A DNA stretch of 64,000 bases from Terrabacter sp. Root181 (GCF_001428505.1 NZ_LMHU01000001.1:1567813-1631812), one strand, 5' to 3'. Positions 1 through 9,526 are shown, counted from the stretch's first letter. The notes: generated by a model not told the origin, from the sequence alone. Numbers and translations are program-made.

Positions 1-208
1 TGCCCACGCCGATCTCGACGACGACGTTGCGCCGCATCCGGATCGGCCCGAGGTAGCGGGCGTAGAACGGCAGGTAGCCGTGCGTCGTCTTGTCGGTGCC
101 GCCGTAGCAGCGCGCGGTCCAGTAGGGCTGGTTCACTGCCCCGAGGGCCAGGCCGACGGGGCGATGTCGAGCGGCGTCCCTGACGAGACGTCGGATGGTG
201 GGCTGCAT
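1..208 (-). CDS. SAM-dependent methyltransferase, N-terminal part (cut by left edge)
   Basis: Read leftwards from an ATG at 208, the minus strand stays open for 69 codons to the window edge. The translation holds YGGTDKTTHGYLPFY followed by VVVEIGVG. The second stretch is a class I methyltransferase motif I (SAM-binding glycine-rich loop); the first resembles the YGTDK...HY...Y region of macrocin/tetracenomycin-sugar O-methyltransferase-like proteins. Such enzymes usually methylate sugars or small molecules. The rest of the catalytic domain lies outside the window, so substrate and exact family are inference. It runs in the same direction as the next methyltransferase, 37 bases away. Confidence 0.6.
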   Translation of the reverse strand, partial: MQPTIRRLVRDAARHRPVGLALGAVNQPYWTARCYGGTDKTTHGYLPFYARYLGPIRMRRNVVVEIGVG

Positions 209-245
209 CGACGCAGTCTGACCGACGACGGCCCCGTGCGGGGCG

Positions 246-1073
246 CTAACGACGGACGGCCGAGACGCACGCCATCGGGACCGTGAGCTCGAGGGCGCCC
301 TGCTCGGCGGCGACGGCGTCGAGTCGGTCCGCCACGAGGTCGAGGACGCGGTCGCCCTCCGGCTCCGGCACGACGGAGCGCCAACCCGCCACGAAGCCGA
401 GCCGCACGAACCAGTGGGCGAGCAGGGCCCGACCGTCGGCGAAGCGCATCCGGAACGTGTCCGTCGCGACGTCGACGACCTCGAGACCGGCCTCGGCCAG
501 CTGGGCGGACACCGACTCCACGGTCGCCCGGTGCTGCTCCTGCGCGTCGAGGGCGGGCCGGTGTGCCTCGAGACCGAGCTCGGACAGCACTCCCCGGTAG
601 GCGGCATATACCTGCTCCATGTGGCCGACGAGGTTCGTCGTCGTCACGAGGACCCCGCCGGCGCGCAACACCCGTGCGCACTCCCGGAGCACGGCTGCGG
701 GGTCGTCGAGGTTGTTGATGCCGAGGTTGGAGACGACGAGGTCGACGGACGCGTCGGCCAGGGGGAGCCGCTCGGCCGGGGTGACGACGAGGTCGACGTT
801 GGCGAGCCCGAGGAAGGCGACCTTGTCGGCGAGGCGCTCCATCGCCGCAGCCCACGGGTCCACGGCGGTGACGTGCGACTCGGGTCCGCAGCGCTGCGCG
901 AGCTCGACGGTGACGAACCCCGTGCCGGCGCCGACGTCGACGACGACCTGGCCGCGGCGCAGGGGCACCCGGTCGAGGAGCATGAGCCCGAACGGCGCCG
1001 ACCAGAGCGGCAGCTCGTCGTAGTGGGCCGCGACCTCGGGGGTGGACCAGTCGATGTCCTCATGGGGCGTCAC
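246..1073 (-). CDS. Class I SAM-dependent methyltransferase
   Basis: A 275-residue protein if it begins at the GTG at 1073 (VTPHEDIDW...); longer open frame upstream reads through the tRNA and is not real. The fold signature is clear: motif I VVDVGAGTGFV at about residues 44-54, an acidic motif II region (VTAVDP), VDLVVSNLGINN as motif IV and a LRAGG post-motif. This pattern matches Methyltransf_11/UbiE-like enzymes acting on small molecules. No substrate-specific motif is recognised. It points away from the tRNA and lysA run and probably forms its own unit with the partial methyltransferase downstream of it. Confidence 0.85.
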   Translation of the reverse strand: MTPHEDIDWSTPEVAAHYDELPLWSAPFGLMLLDRVPLRRGQVVVDVGAGTGFVTVELAQRCGPESHVTAVDPWAAAMERLADKVAFLGLANVDLVVTPAERLPLADASVDLVVSNLGINNLDDPAAVLRECARVLRAGGVLVTTTNLVGHMEQVYAAYRGVLSELGLEAHRPALDAQEQHRATVESVSAQLAEAGLEVVDVATDTFRMRFADGRALLAHWFVRLGFVAGWRSVVPEPEGDRVLDLVADRLDAVAAEQGALELTVPMACVSAVRR

Positions 1074-1181
1074 GCCGCCATCGTGGCAGTCGCACGGGCC
1101 GGGAGGGTGCCGGGGCGGGGGTGCATTGAGCGTCGGCGCCGGTCTGCTGCTAATCTCACCGGGCGCACGAAAGTGCGTGCC

Positions 1182-1253
1182 GCCCCCGTAGCTCAGGGGA
1201 TAGAGCACCGCCCTCCGGAGGCGGGAGCGCAGGTTCGAATCCTGCCGGGGGCA
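1182..1253 (+). tRNA. tRNA-Arg (anticodon CCG)
   Basis: A complete cloverleaf can be drawn: acceptor GCCCCCG pairs with CGGGGGC; D-arm GCTC/GAGC; anticodon stem CCGCC/GGCGG with loop CTCCGGA, giving anticodon CCG; T-arm GCAGG/CCTGC with loop TTCGAAT. The discriminator base is A and no CCA is encoded. It reads the CGG arginine codon, which is common in such a GC-rich genome. In many actinobacteria this tRNA precedes argS-lysA; here it precedes an ArgS-related gene and lysA. Confidence 0.95.
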
Positions 1254-1259
1254 CACTCC

Positions 1260-1305
1260 GGGCCCAGTCACGGACCGACGCGAAGCGCGGTCCAGGGCTG
1301 GGCCC
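1260..1305 (+). terminator. Rho-independent terminator after tRNA-Arg
   Basis: GGGCCCAG (1260-1267) pairs perfectly with CTGGGCCC (1298-1305), and an inner stem GGACCG/CGGTCC extends it. TTTC follows directly. The position, seven bases past the tRNA 3' end, suits tRNA transcript termination. A second short hairpin (CGTCGGGG 1322-1329 with CCCCGACG 1337-1344) lies just downstream. Confidence 0.75.
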
Positions 1306-1357
1306 TTTCATGTCCCCTCAGCGTCGGGGAGTCGTCCCCCGACGAACGAGGAGGACG

Positions 1358-1378
1358 TCGGAGTCCTGTCGGGGGCAC
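1358..1378 (+). repeat. Decayed direct repeat of the tRNA-Arg 3' end
   Basis: The stretch TCGGAGTCCTGTCGGGGGCAC closely repeats tRNA positions 1235-1254 (TCGAATCCTGCCGGGGGCAC), with one inserted base and two substitutions. AGGAC/GTCCT around a six-base loop also mimics a T-arm. This looks like the leftover 3' portion of a duplicated tRNA or an old attachment-site repeat. It ends 15 bases before the next gene's start codon. Confidence 0.6.
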
Positions 1379-1393
1379 TCGTAGACTCGCCCC

Positions 1394-2188
1394 ATGACGC
1401 CGGAGCAGCTGCGCGCCCTCCTCGAGGAGGTCGCCGCGCAGGCGGCCCGGACGGGGGAGCTGCCCGACGAGGCGCAGGCCGGACCTCCCGTCGGTCCCCT
1501 CTTCCGGCCCACCGACACCAGGGTCGCCGGAGTCGTCGCCGACTGGGTGACGCCGGTGGCCCAGCGCTGGGCTCCCCAGATCGACATCGAGCCGCGCGAC
1601 CTGGCGCGCGTGCTCGCCCAGGGCCTGACCCGCCAGAAGCCGGTGGCCGCGGTCGAGGTCGCGCCGACGGGGCTCATCGCCCTCACCCTCGAGGACTCCG
1701 CGCGTTCCGCGATCGTCCCGCTCGTGATCGAGCAGCAGGACCACTACGCCCTCGCGGCGGGCGGGTCCCGGCACGACGTCGTCGAGGCGCCGGGTGTCCG
1801 GGCCGCGGACGACCCCGTCCGCACCGCGCAGCTCGCCCACGCCCGGCTGTGCCGCATCATCCGCAACGCGGAGGCCGCGGGCGTCGACCGGCGTCCCTCG
1901 ACGCGGCTCGGCGAGCTGACGCACGTGGCCGAGCGCCATCTCCTCGTCGCCCTCGCCGACCTGCCGCAGCGCCTCGCGACGCATGCCGACGACGAGGTCC
2001 AGCAGCGGCGCGCCGTGATCGACCTCGCAGCGCTCGCCGATGCGTGGGACCACCCCGTCCGGCCGACCGTCGTGGGGGTGCACCCCCAGTCGGTCCACGG
2101 TGCCCGGCTGCTCCTCGCCGAGGCGGTCCGCATCGTCTTGCGCAATGGACTGACCCGCCTCGGGGCGGCGGCCCCGGAGAGGATGTAG
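1394..2188 (+). CDS. ArgS-related DALR anticodon-binding-domain protein (NrtL-like)
   Basis: 264 residues. The C-terminal half (HARLCRIIRNAEAAGV; ERHLLVALADLPQRL; HGARLLLAEAVRIVLRNGL) is the helical DALR domain that class Ia arginyl-tRNA synthetases use to bind the anticodon. The HIGH and KMSKS signatures and the Rossmann catalytic core are absent, so it cannot aminoacylate by itself. Actinobacteria carry such stand-alone ArgS derivatives, annotated NrtL. It sits where argS normally stands, between tRNA-Arg and lysA, and ends two bases before the lysA ATG, so it is probably cotranscribed. A true argS is expected elsewhere. Function is unknown; tRNA-Arg binding is an inference. Confidence 0.8.
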   Translation: MTPEQLRALLEEVAAQAARTGELPDEAQAGPPVGPLFRPTDTRVAGVVADWVTPVAQRWAPQIDIEPRDLARVLAQGLTRQKPVAAVEVAPTGLIALTLEDSARSAIVPLVIEQQDHYALAAGGSRHDVVEAPGVRAADDPVRTAQLAHARLCRIIRNAEAAGVDRRPSTRLGELTHVAERHLLVALADLPQRLATHADDEVQQRRAVIDLAALADAWDHPVRPTVVGVHPQSVHGARLLLAEAVRIVLRNGLTRLGAAAPERM

Positions 2189-2190
2189 GC

Positions 2191-3609
2191 ATGCGCGCAC
2201 ACGAAGCCGGAGCGCTGCACGCCGAGGGCTATCGCGGCCCCGCGTGGCTCCAGACCCCCGTCGACGTCAACGCCCTCGTCCCGTCGCTCTGGGCGACGTC
2301 CGTCGGGCGGGGGAGCGACGGCGCCCTCACGGTCGGTGGGGTGAGCGTGACCGAGCTGGCACGCGAGTTCGGCACGCCGGCATACATCATCGACGAGGAC
2401 GACTTCCGTTCGCGCGCAAGGGATTTCAAGCAGACGTATGCCGAGGTGTTCGACGGCCTGTCGGGTGGCGCCGACGTGTTCTACGCCGGCAAGGCGTTCC
2501 TCTGCACCGAGGTCGCGCGGTGGGTCCACGACGAGGGCCTGCACCTCGACGTGTGCACGGGCGGCGAGCTCGCGGTGGCCAAGCGGGCCGGTGTCCCCGG
2601 CGACCGGATCGGCCTGCACGGCAACAACAAGAGCGTCGCCGAGATCCGCGACGCCCTCGACTACGGCGTGAGCCGCATCGTCATCGACTCCTTCGACGAG
2701 ATCGACCGCGTCGCCGCGGTCGCCACCGAGCTCGGGGTCGTCGCGCCGGTCCTCATCCGCGTCACGGTCGGGGTCGAGGCCCACACGCACGAGTTCATCG
2801 CGACGGCGCACGAGGACCAGAAGTTCGGTCTGTCCCTGTCGGGCGGTCACGCCTTCGAGGCGGCGCGTCGCATCCTCGACAAGCCGGAGTCGCTGCGCCT
2901 GCTCGGCCTGCACAGCCACATCGGCTCGCAGATCTTCGACACCGCCGGCTTCGAGGTGTCCGCCCGGCGCATCATCGGCCTGCACACCCAGATCGCCCGC
3001 GACCTCGGCGTCGAGCTGCCTGAGCTCGACCTGGGCGGCGGCTTCGGCATCGCCTACACGACCGAGCACGACCCCCTGCCGCCGAAGAACCTCGCGGCCG
3101 GGATGGCCGAGATCATCGAGCGCGAGTGCCGCGCCGAGCAGGTCGCCGTGCCGCGGATCTCCGTCGAGCCCGGTCGTGCCATCGCGGGACCCACCACCTT
3201 CACGCTCTACGAGGTCGGCACCGTCAAGCCCGTCGACCTCGACGGGGGCGCCCAGCGCGTCTACGTCTCCGTCGACGGCGGCATGAGCGACAACGTCCGC
3301 ACCGCCCTCTACGACGCCAACTACTCGTGCACGGTCGCGGGCCGCGCCTCGACGGCGCCCCCCGTGCTCGCCCGCGTCGTGGGCAAGCACTGCGAGAGCG
3401 GCGACATCGTCGTCAAGGACGAGTTCCTCCCCGCCGACGTCGCCGCGGGCGACCTCATCGCCGTCCCCGGCACCGGCGCCTACTGCCGCTCCCTGTCGAG
3501 CCAGTACAACCACACGCCCCGGCCACCCGTCGTGGCGGTCCGTGACGGGGTGGCCCGGGCCATCGTCCGGCGCGAGACGATCGACGACCTGCTCGCCCTC
3601 GACCTCTGA
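2191..3609 (+). CDS. lysA: Diaminopimelate decarboxylase
   Basis: Last step of lysine synthesis: PLP-dependent decarboxylation of meso-diaminopimelate in the cytoplasm. The 472-residue protein starts at the ATG at 2191, two bases after the preceding stop. It has the alanine-racemase-like barrel with PLP lysine in FYAGKAFL (about K101), HSHIGSQ, GGGFGI phosphate-binding loop and EPGRAI, then the C-terminal beta-domain containing the CESGD signature (CESGDIVVKD) that supplies an active-site cysteine from the partner subunit. Length suits actinobacterial LysA. It begins the lysA-hom-thrC-thrB run for the aspartate family. Confidence 0.97.
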   Translation: MRAHEAGALHAEGYRGPAWLQTPVDVNALVPSLWATSVGRGSDGALTVGGVSVTELAREFGTPAYIIDEDDFRSRARDFKQTYAEVFDGLSGGADVFYAGKAFLCTEVARWVHDEGLHLDVCTGGELAVAKRAGVPGDRIGLHGNNKSVAEIRDALDYGVSRIVIDSFDEIDRVAAVATELGVVAPVLIRVTVGVEAHTHEFIATAHEDQKFGLSLSGGHAFEAARRILDKPESLRLLGLHSHIGSQIFDTAGFEVSARRIIGLHTQIARDLGVELPELDLGGGFGIAYTTEHDPLPPKNLAAGMAEIIERECRAEQVAVPRISVEPGRAIAGPTTFTLYEVGTVKPVDLDGGAQRVYVSVDGGMSDNVRTALYDANYSCTVAGRASTAPPVLARVVGKHCESGDIVVKDEFLPADVAAGDLIAVPGTGAYCRSLSSQYNHTPRPPVVAVRDGVARAIVRRETIDDLLALDL

Positions 3610-3621
3610 TGCGTTCTGCAG

Positions 3622-3687
3622 ATCCTGCGTCACCGATGTCCGGATCGCGAAACAATGACCGTCCAGCACCCGGACAGACGGCAGGAT
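3622..3687 (+). promoter_or_regulatory. Long nested stem-loop between lysA and hom
   Basis: ATCCTGC (3622-3628) pairs with GCAGGAT (3681-3687), GTC with GAC, and TGTCCGG (3637-3643) with CCGGACA (3670-3676), giving 17 base pairs interrupted by a one-base and a five-base bulge around a 26-base loop. The right arm contains the AGGA that is the best ribosome-binding site for the hom GTG at 3695. The fold could hide that site or act as a terminator for lysA. There is no T tract, so translational control is the likelier reading, but this is inference. Confidence 0.5.
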
Positions 3688-3694
3688 TCGCACC

Positions 3695-5010
3695 GTGACC
3701 AGCGCCGTGAGTGACCCCCAGCCGTTGCGCGTCGCCCTCCTCGGGGCCGGCGTCGTGGGCGGAGCCGTCGCGCGCCTGCTCACCGAGCACGCGGACGACA
3801 TGGCGGCCCGCGTCGGGGCGCCGCTCGAGATCGTCGGCATCGCGGTGCGTCGCGCCGGCCGCGACCGGGCGTCCCTCGGGGTCGACCCGGCCCTCTTCAC
3901 GACCGACGCCGAGGACCTCGTGACCCGGGCCGACGTGGTCGTGGAGGTCATCGGCGGCATCGAGCCGGCCCGATCGCTCATCCTGCGTGCCATGGAGCAC
4001 GGCGCGTCGGTCGTCACGGCCAACAAGGCGCTCCTCGCGGAGGACGGGCCCGCCCTCTACGCCGCGGCCGCGGCACACGGCGTCGACCTCTACTACGAAG
4101 CCGCCGTCGCCGGGGCCATCCCGCTGCTGCGCCCGCTGCGCGAGTCCCTCGCCGGCGACGAGGTGCGCAAGGTGCTCGGCATCGTCAACGGCACGACGAA
4201 CTACGTCCTCGACAAGATGGACACGACGGGTGCCGGGTTCGCCGACGCGGTCGAGCAGGCGCAGGCCCTCGGCTACGCCGAGGCCGACCCGACGGCCGAC
4301 GTCGAGGGCTTCGACGCCGCGGCCAAGGCCGCCATCCTGGCCTCGCTCGCCTTCCACACCCGGGTCTCGGGCACCGACGTCTATCGCGAGGGCATCACCG
4401 AGGTGTCGGCCGCCGATGTCGCCGCCGCCCGCGAGATGGACTCCGTCGTCAAGCTGCTCGCGATCTGCGAGCGGACCGACAAGGGCGTCAGCGTGCGCGT
4501 GCACCCGGCGATGATCCCGCGGTCGCACCCGCTCGCCGGGGTCCGTGAGGCCTTCAACGCCGTCTTCGTCGAGGCGGATGCGGCCGGGGAGCTGATGTTC
4601 TACGGCAAGGGCGCCGGGGGTGACCCGACAGCCTCGGCCGTGCTCGGTGACCTCGTCGCCGTCGCGCGCCACCGTGTCGGCGGGGGTCTGGGGCCGGGGG
4701 AGTCGAGCTACGCCGACCTGCCCGTCCTGCCCATGGGCGACGCCTGGACGAGGTACCACATCAGCCTCGACGTCGAGGACCGCTCCGGTGTGCTCGCCCA
4801 GGTCGCGGCGGCCTTCGCCGACCACGACGTGTCGATCGAGACGGTGCGCCAGCAGCTCGTCCCCGCGGGTGACGGCGAGAGCGCCCGCGCCAACCTCATC
4901 ATCGTCACGCACTCCGCGAGCGACGCCGCTCTCTCGTCCACGGTCGAGCGACTGCGCACGCTCGACGTCGTCCGTGGTGTCAACTCCGTGATGCGCGTGG
5001 AAGGCTCGTG

Positions 5011-5011
<1 letters not shown>
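3695..5011 (+). CDS. hom: Homoserine dehydrogenase
   Basis: Reduces aspartate semialdehyde to homoserine, the branch point to threonine and methionine. 438 residues from GTG 3695 (AGGA eight bases upstream); GTG 3707 is an alternative. N-terminal Rossmann fold [15 protein letters not shown], catalytic domain with [12 protein letters not shown] and [11 protein letters not shown], and [15 protein letters not shown]-terminal ACT domain (about residues 355-430, [16 protein letters not shown]) indicates feedback inhibition by threonine, as in other actinobacterial Hom. Its stop overlaps the thrC ATG (ATGA). Confidence 0.97.
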
Positions 5012-6105
<1,094 letters not shown>

Positions 6106-6109
6106 CCGC

Positions 6110-7087
6110 GTGAACCGGGTGCCCGCGGGCCGCTCCGTCAGCGTGCGAGTGCCCGCGAGCAGCGCCAACCTCGGTCCCGGCTTCGACTCCATCGGCCTGG
6201 CCCTCGGTCTCTGGGACGCCTACGTCGTCACGACGTCCGAGTCCGCCGGCCTCGTCATCGAGGTCACCGGCGAGGGTGCGGGTGAGGTGCCCACCGACGA
6301 GCGCCACCTCGTGCACGCGACCATGCAGCACACGTGGCGCGCCCTCGGGGTCGAGCCCCCGGCAGGCCTGCGAATCGAGGCCACCAACGGCGTCCCGCAC
6401 AGTCGCGGGCTGGGCTCGTCGGCGACGGCCATCGTTGCGGGCGTCGTTGCCGCACAGGCTCTTTCGCTGGGCGTTGACGAGGGCGCGTATGCCGTGTGGC
6501 CGGCTCCCGGTGCCACCGTGCCCGTCGACCTCGGGCTGGCGACGCACTGGGCGAGCGAGCTCGAGGGGCACCCCGACAACGCGTCGGCCAGCGCCGTCGG
6601 CGGGCTGACGGTGAGCTGGATGCCGGACGGCACCGGGCTCGACCGAGGCGAGCGCACGGTGACCGCCTGCCTCGCCCCGCACCCGGACGTCGAGGTCGTG
6701 ATCTTCGTCCCCGAGACGCAGCTCGCGACGCGTACGGCCCGCGCCGTCCTCCCGGCCACCGTGCCGCTCGCCGCCGCCGCGGCCGGTGCCGGACGCGCGG
6801 CCCTGCTCGTGCACGCCCTCACGGCCGACCCGTCGCACCTGCACGCCGCGACGCGTGACTGGCTCCACCAGGAGGCGCGGCGCCCGTCCTACCCCGCCAC
6901 GATGGAGCTCGTCGACCTGCTGCGTGCCGAGGGGCACGCGGCCGTCGTGTCGGGGGCCGGGCCGAGCGTCCTCGTCCTCACGACGCGTGAGGTCGCCGCA
7001 GAGGTGCAGGCCGGGCACCTGGCGGCCGGCTGGCAGCGGCTCACGCCCGCGGTCCCGGCGTACGGGGCCACGGTGCACGCGCGCTAA
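6110..7087 (+). CDS. thrB: Homoserine kinase
   Basis: GHMP-family kinase phosphorylating homoserine for ThrC. 325 residues from the GTG at 6110, four bases after thrC. VRVPASSANLGPGFDSIGLAL is the GHMP N-terminal signature and PHSRGLGSSATAIVAG is the ATP-binding loop (motif 2). The C-terminal AAVVSGAGPSVL is motif 3. An unusual stretch (YAVWPAPGATVPVDLGLATHW, about residues 126-146) enlarges the loop that in other ThrBs leads directly to EGHPDN; it could be a family insertion. Last gene of the threonine run. Confidence 0.95.
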   Translation: MNRVPAGRSVSVRVPASSANLGPGFDSIGLALGLWDAYVVTTSESAGLVIEVTGEGAGEVPTDERHLVHATMQHTWRALGVEPPAGLRIEATNGVPHSRGLGSSATAIVAGVVAAQALSLGVDEGAYAVWPAPGATVPVDLGLATHWASELEGHPDNASASAVGGLTVSWMPDGTGLDRGERTVTACLAPHPDVEVVIFVPETQLATRTARAVLPATVPLAAAAAGAGRAALLVHALTADPSHLHAATRDWLHQEARRPSYPATMELVDLLRAEGHAAVVSGAGPSVLVLTTREVAAEVQAGHLAAGWQRLTPAVPAYGATVHAR

Positions 7088-7316
7088 CGGCGACATCCGG
7101 GACGTCCTTCACCCGTCCGACGGCCCTCGGGTGGTATCCTGAGCCCGCACCACACGCCGCGAGACCGCAGGCCGGTGCACCACCCCCACACTGAGGCGAA
7201 ATCCTTTGTCTCTGGGCGCGTTCTGCGCCGAAGTGGATCTCAGACGGCCAGGTCACCTGGTCCAAGTCCGGCCCGCTGGAATGTCCCGGGCCGCAAACGA
7301 GGGGGAAGGATCCTTC
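7088..7316 (+). promoter_or_regulatory. rho upstream region with putative promoter and leader
   Basis: 229 bases with no credible gene. TATCCT at 7134-7139 is a plausible -10 element, without a clear -35 at standard spacing. If used, rho mRNA would carry a leader of about 170 bases. The region holds several short inverted repeats and ends with AGGGGGAAGGA ahead of the rho GTG. Leader-dependent autoregulation of rho is known in other bacteria; whether it occurs here is inference. Confidence 0.4.
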
Positions 7317-9485
7317 GTGTCAGAAACAACCACCCGTCCGCTCTCTGGCCTGTCGGCCATGAAGCTGGACGAGCTCAAGGGCGTCGCGTCGTCGATGGGC
7401 ATCACCGGGACGACCAAGATGCGCAAGAGCGACCTCGTCGAGGCGATCAAGGCCCGGCAGTCCGGCGGTTCGTCCGCCCCCGCCGCGGCGCCGAGCCCGA
7501 CGGGCTCCGACGCCGCAGCCGCCACCGAGGCGGCACCGGCACGTGCCTCGCGCCGGTCCAGCCGTCCCGCCGGATCGGCCACGACCACGGAGGCGCCTGC
7601 CGAGGCACCCGCCCCCGCGGTGGCCACCGACGACCGCGGCCAGGACCGCGGCGACGACCGGGTCCAGGACCGGGGCGACGCCCCGGCCGAGGATCGCGCC
7701 CCCCGCGCCGAGCGAGCCGCCCGCGGCGCACGCGAGGGCCGGACGACCCGTGCCGACGCGCCCGACGCCCAGTCCTCCGAGCGCCCCGATGCCGACGACC
7801 AGCAGGCCTCCGAGGTCGACGACCGCCAGCGCGACCGCGGACGGGGACAGCAGCGCGAGCGCCAGCAGGGCGAGCGCCAGCAGGGCGAGCGCCAGCAGGG
7901 CGAGCGCCAGCAGGGCGAGCGTCAGCAGGGCGGCCGAGGCGAGCGCCAGGACCGCCAGCAGGGCGACCGCGGCCAGCAGTCCGACCGTCAGCAGTCACCC
8001 CAGCAGGACCGTCAGGACCGTCAGCAGGGCGACCGGCAGAACGACCGCGGCCAGCAGTCCGACCGCGGACAGCAGTCCGACCGTCAGCAGCCGCGCCAGC
8101 AGGACCGCCAGCAGGACCGCCAGCAGGACCGCCAGGGCGAGCACCAGCAGGACCGCCACCAGGGCGACGCGAACGACCAGAACCGGGGCCAGCAGTCGCC
8201 CTACGACGACGAGGGTGGCAGCCGACGCAGCCGCAACCGCCAGCGCAGCCGGGACCGCAAGCGCGGTCGTGGCCGTGAGGGTGGACAGGACTGGAACGAC
8301 GCCGACCTGCAGGTGGGCGACGACGACGTGCTCGTGCCCGTCGGGGGCATCCTCGACGTGCTCGACAACTACGCGTTCGTCCGCACGTCCGGCTACCTCG
8401 CCGGTCCGAACGACGTCTACGTACCGCTCGGCATGGTCAAGAAGAACGGCCTGCGCAAGGGCGACGCGGTGACCGGTGCCGTCAAGGCGCTGCGTGACGG
8501 CGAGCAGCCCTCGGGCAACGTCGGGCGCCAGAAGTTCAACGCTCTCGTGCGCCTCGACACGGTCAACGGGCAGAGCCCCGAGGAGGCCGCCAAGCGCGTC
8601 GAGTTCGGCAAGCTGACGCCCCTCTACCCGCAGCAGCGGCTGCGGCTCGAGACCGAGCCCAACGTGCTGACGACGCGCATCATCGACCTCGTCGCCCCGA
8701 TCGGCAAGGGCCAGCGCGGCCTCATCGTCGCACCGGCCAAGGCCGGCAAGACGATGATCATGCAGACCCTCGCCAACGCGATCACGACGAACAACCCCGA
8801 GTGCCACCTCATGGTCGTCCTCGTCGACGAGCGTCCCGAGGAGGTCACCGACATGCAGCGCGCCGTCAAGGGCGAGGTCATCTCCTCGACCTTCGACCGG
8901 CCCGCCGAGGACCACACGACGGTCGCCGAGCTCGCCATCGAGCGCGCCAAGCGTCTCGTGGAGCTCGGTCACGACGTCGTCGTGCTGCTCGACTCGATCA
9001 CCAAGCTGGGTCGCGCCTACAACCTCGCCGCCCCGGCGAGCGGGCGCATCCTCTCCGGTGGCGTCGACTCGGCTGCGCTCTACCCGCCGAAGAAGTTCTT
9101 CGGCGCGGCGCGCAACATCGAGAACGGCGGCTCGCTCACCATCCTCGCGACGGCGCTCGTCGAGACCGGCTCGAAGATGGACGAGGTGATCTTCGAGGAG
9201 TTCAAGGGCACCGGCAACATGGAGCTGCGCCTCAACCGCGAGCTCGCCAACCGCCGCATCTTCCCGGCCGTCGACATCAACAGCTCCGGCACGCGTCGCG
9301 AGGAGATCCTCCTCGCGAGCGAGGAGCTGAAGATCATGTGGAAGCTGCGTCGCGTGCTCGCCGCGCTCGACCCGCAGCAGGCCATCGAGCTGCTCATCGA
9401 CCGCCTCAAGAAGACGCGGACGAACTACGAGTTCCTCACCCAGGTCCAGCAGACGAGCAGCTCCAAGCTCGACGACGAGTCCTGA
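7317..9485 (+). CDS. rho: Transcription termination factor Rho with long disordered insert
   Basis: Hexameric RNA helicase that ends transcription at Rho-dependent sites. 722 residues from the GTG at 7317 (GGAAGGA upstream), against about 420 in Escherichia coli. Residues 1-45 are the Rho N-terminal helical domain (LSAMKLDELKGVASSMGI). Residues about 50-325 are a low-complexity insert of R, Q, D, E and G with short repeats. Then come the cold-shock-like RNA-binding domain (GILDVLDNYAFVRTSGYL), Walker A in APAKAGKTMIM (about residue 470), Walker B LMVVLVDERPEEVTDM, and the Q and R loops. High-GC actinobacteria often have such inserts, which add RNA binding. A terminator follows. Confidence 0.97.
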   Translation: MSETTTRPLSGLSAMKLDELKGVASSMGITGTTKMRKSDLVEAIKARQSGGSSAPAAAPSPTGSDAAAATEAAPARASRRSSRPAGSATTTEAPAEAPAPAVATDDRGQDRGDDRVQDRGDAPAEDRAPRAERAARGAREGRTTRADAPDAQSSERPDADDQQASEVDDRQRDRGRGQQRERQQGERQQGERQQGERQQGERQQGGRGERQDRQQGDRGQQSDRQQSPQQDRQDRQQGDRQNDRGQQSDRGQQSDRQQPRQQDRQQDRQQDRQGEHQQDRHQGDANDQNRGQQSPYDDEGGSRRSRNRQRSRDRKRGRGREGGQDWNDADLQVGDDDVLVPVGGILDVLDNYAFVRTSGYLAGPNDVYVPLGMVKKNGLRKGDAVTGAVKALRDGEQPSGNVGRQKFNALVRLDTVNGQSPEEAAKRVEFGKLTPLYPQQRLRLETEPNVLTTRIIDLVAPIGKGQRGLIVAPAKAGKTMIMQTLANAITTNNPECHLMVVLVDERPEEVTDMQRAVKGEVISSTFDRPAEDHTTVAELAIERAKRLVELGHDVVVLLDSITKLGRAYNLAAPASGRILSGGVDSAALYPPKKFFGAARNIENGGSLTILATALVETGSKMDEVIFEEFKGTGNMELRLNRELANRRIFPAVDINSSGTRREEILLASEELKIMWKLRRVLAALDPQQAIELLIDRLKKTRTNYEFLTQVQQTSSSKLDDES
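7856..7930 (+). repeat. Five tandem 15-bp repeats inside rho (ERQQG units)
   Basis: The unit CGAGCGCCAGCAGGG occurs five times in a row (7856, 7871, 7886, 7901, 7916), the last with one change, encoding ERQQG repeated in the disordered insert. Related DRQQ units continue to about 8165. Near-identical copies imply recent slippage, so copy number probably varies among strains. Confidence 0.9.
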
Positions 9486-9500
9486 CCGCCCACTCGGAGG

Positions 9501-9526
9501 GGGCGGCGCCGATCGGCGCCGCCCCT
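9501..9526 (+). terminator. Terminator after rho
   Basis: GGGGCGGCGCCGA followed by its exact complement TCGGCGCCGCCCC forms a 26-base perfect palindrome, then TTTCGGCGTTT. It starts 16 bases after the rho stop and separates rho from the next operon. Confidence 0.85.

Noticed and set aside
246-1271. Methyltransferase start at 1271
   Set aside because: That extension would translate through tRNA-Arg; the GTG at 1073 is the plausible start.
7856-8165. CRISPR-like array
   Set aside because: The repeats are contiguous 15-bp coding repeats without spacers.
7175-8278. Open frame with striking PAGRA repeats
   Set aside because: It is the +1 frame of the rho insert repeats; rho has the domain and start evidence.
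9501-9526. Palindrome as an attachment or replication site
   Set aside because: Its position 16 bases after rho with a following T-rich stretch fits a terminator better.
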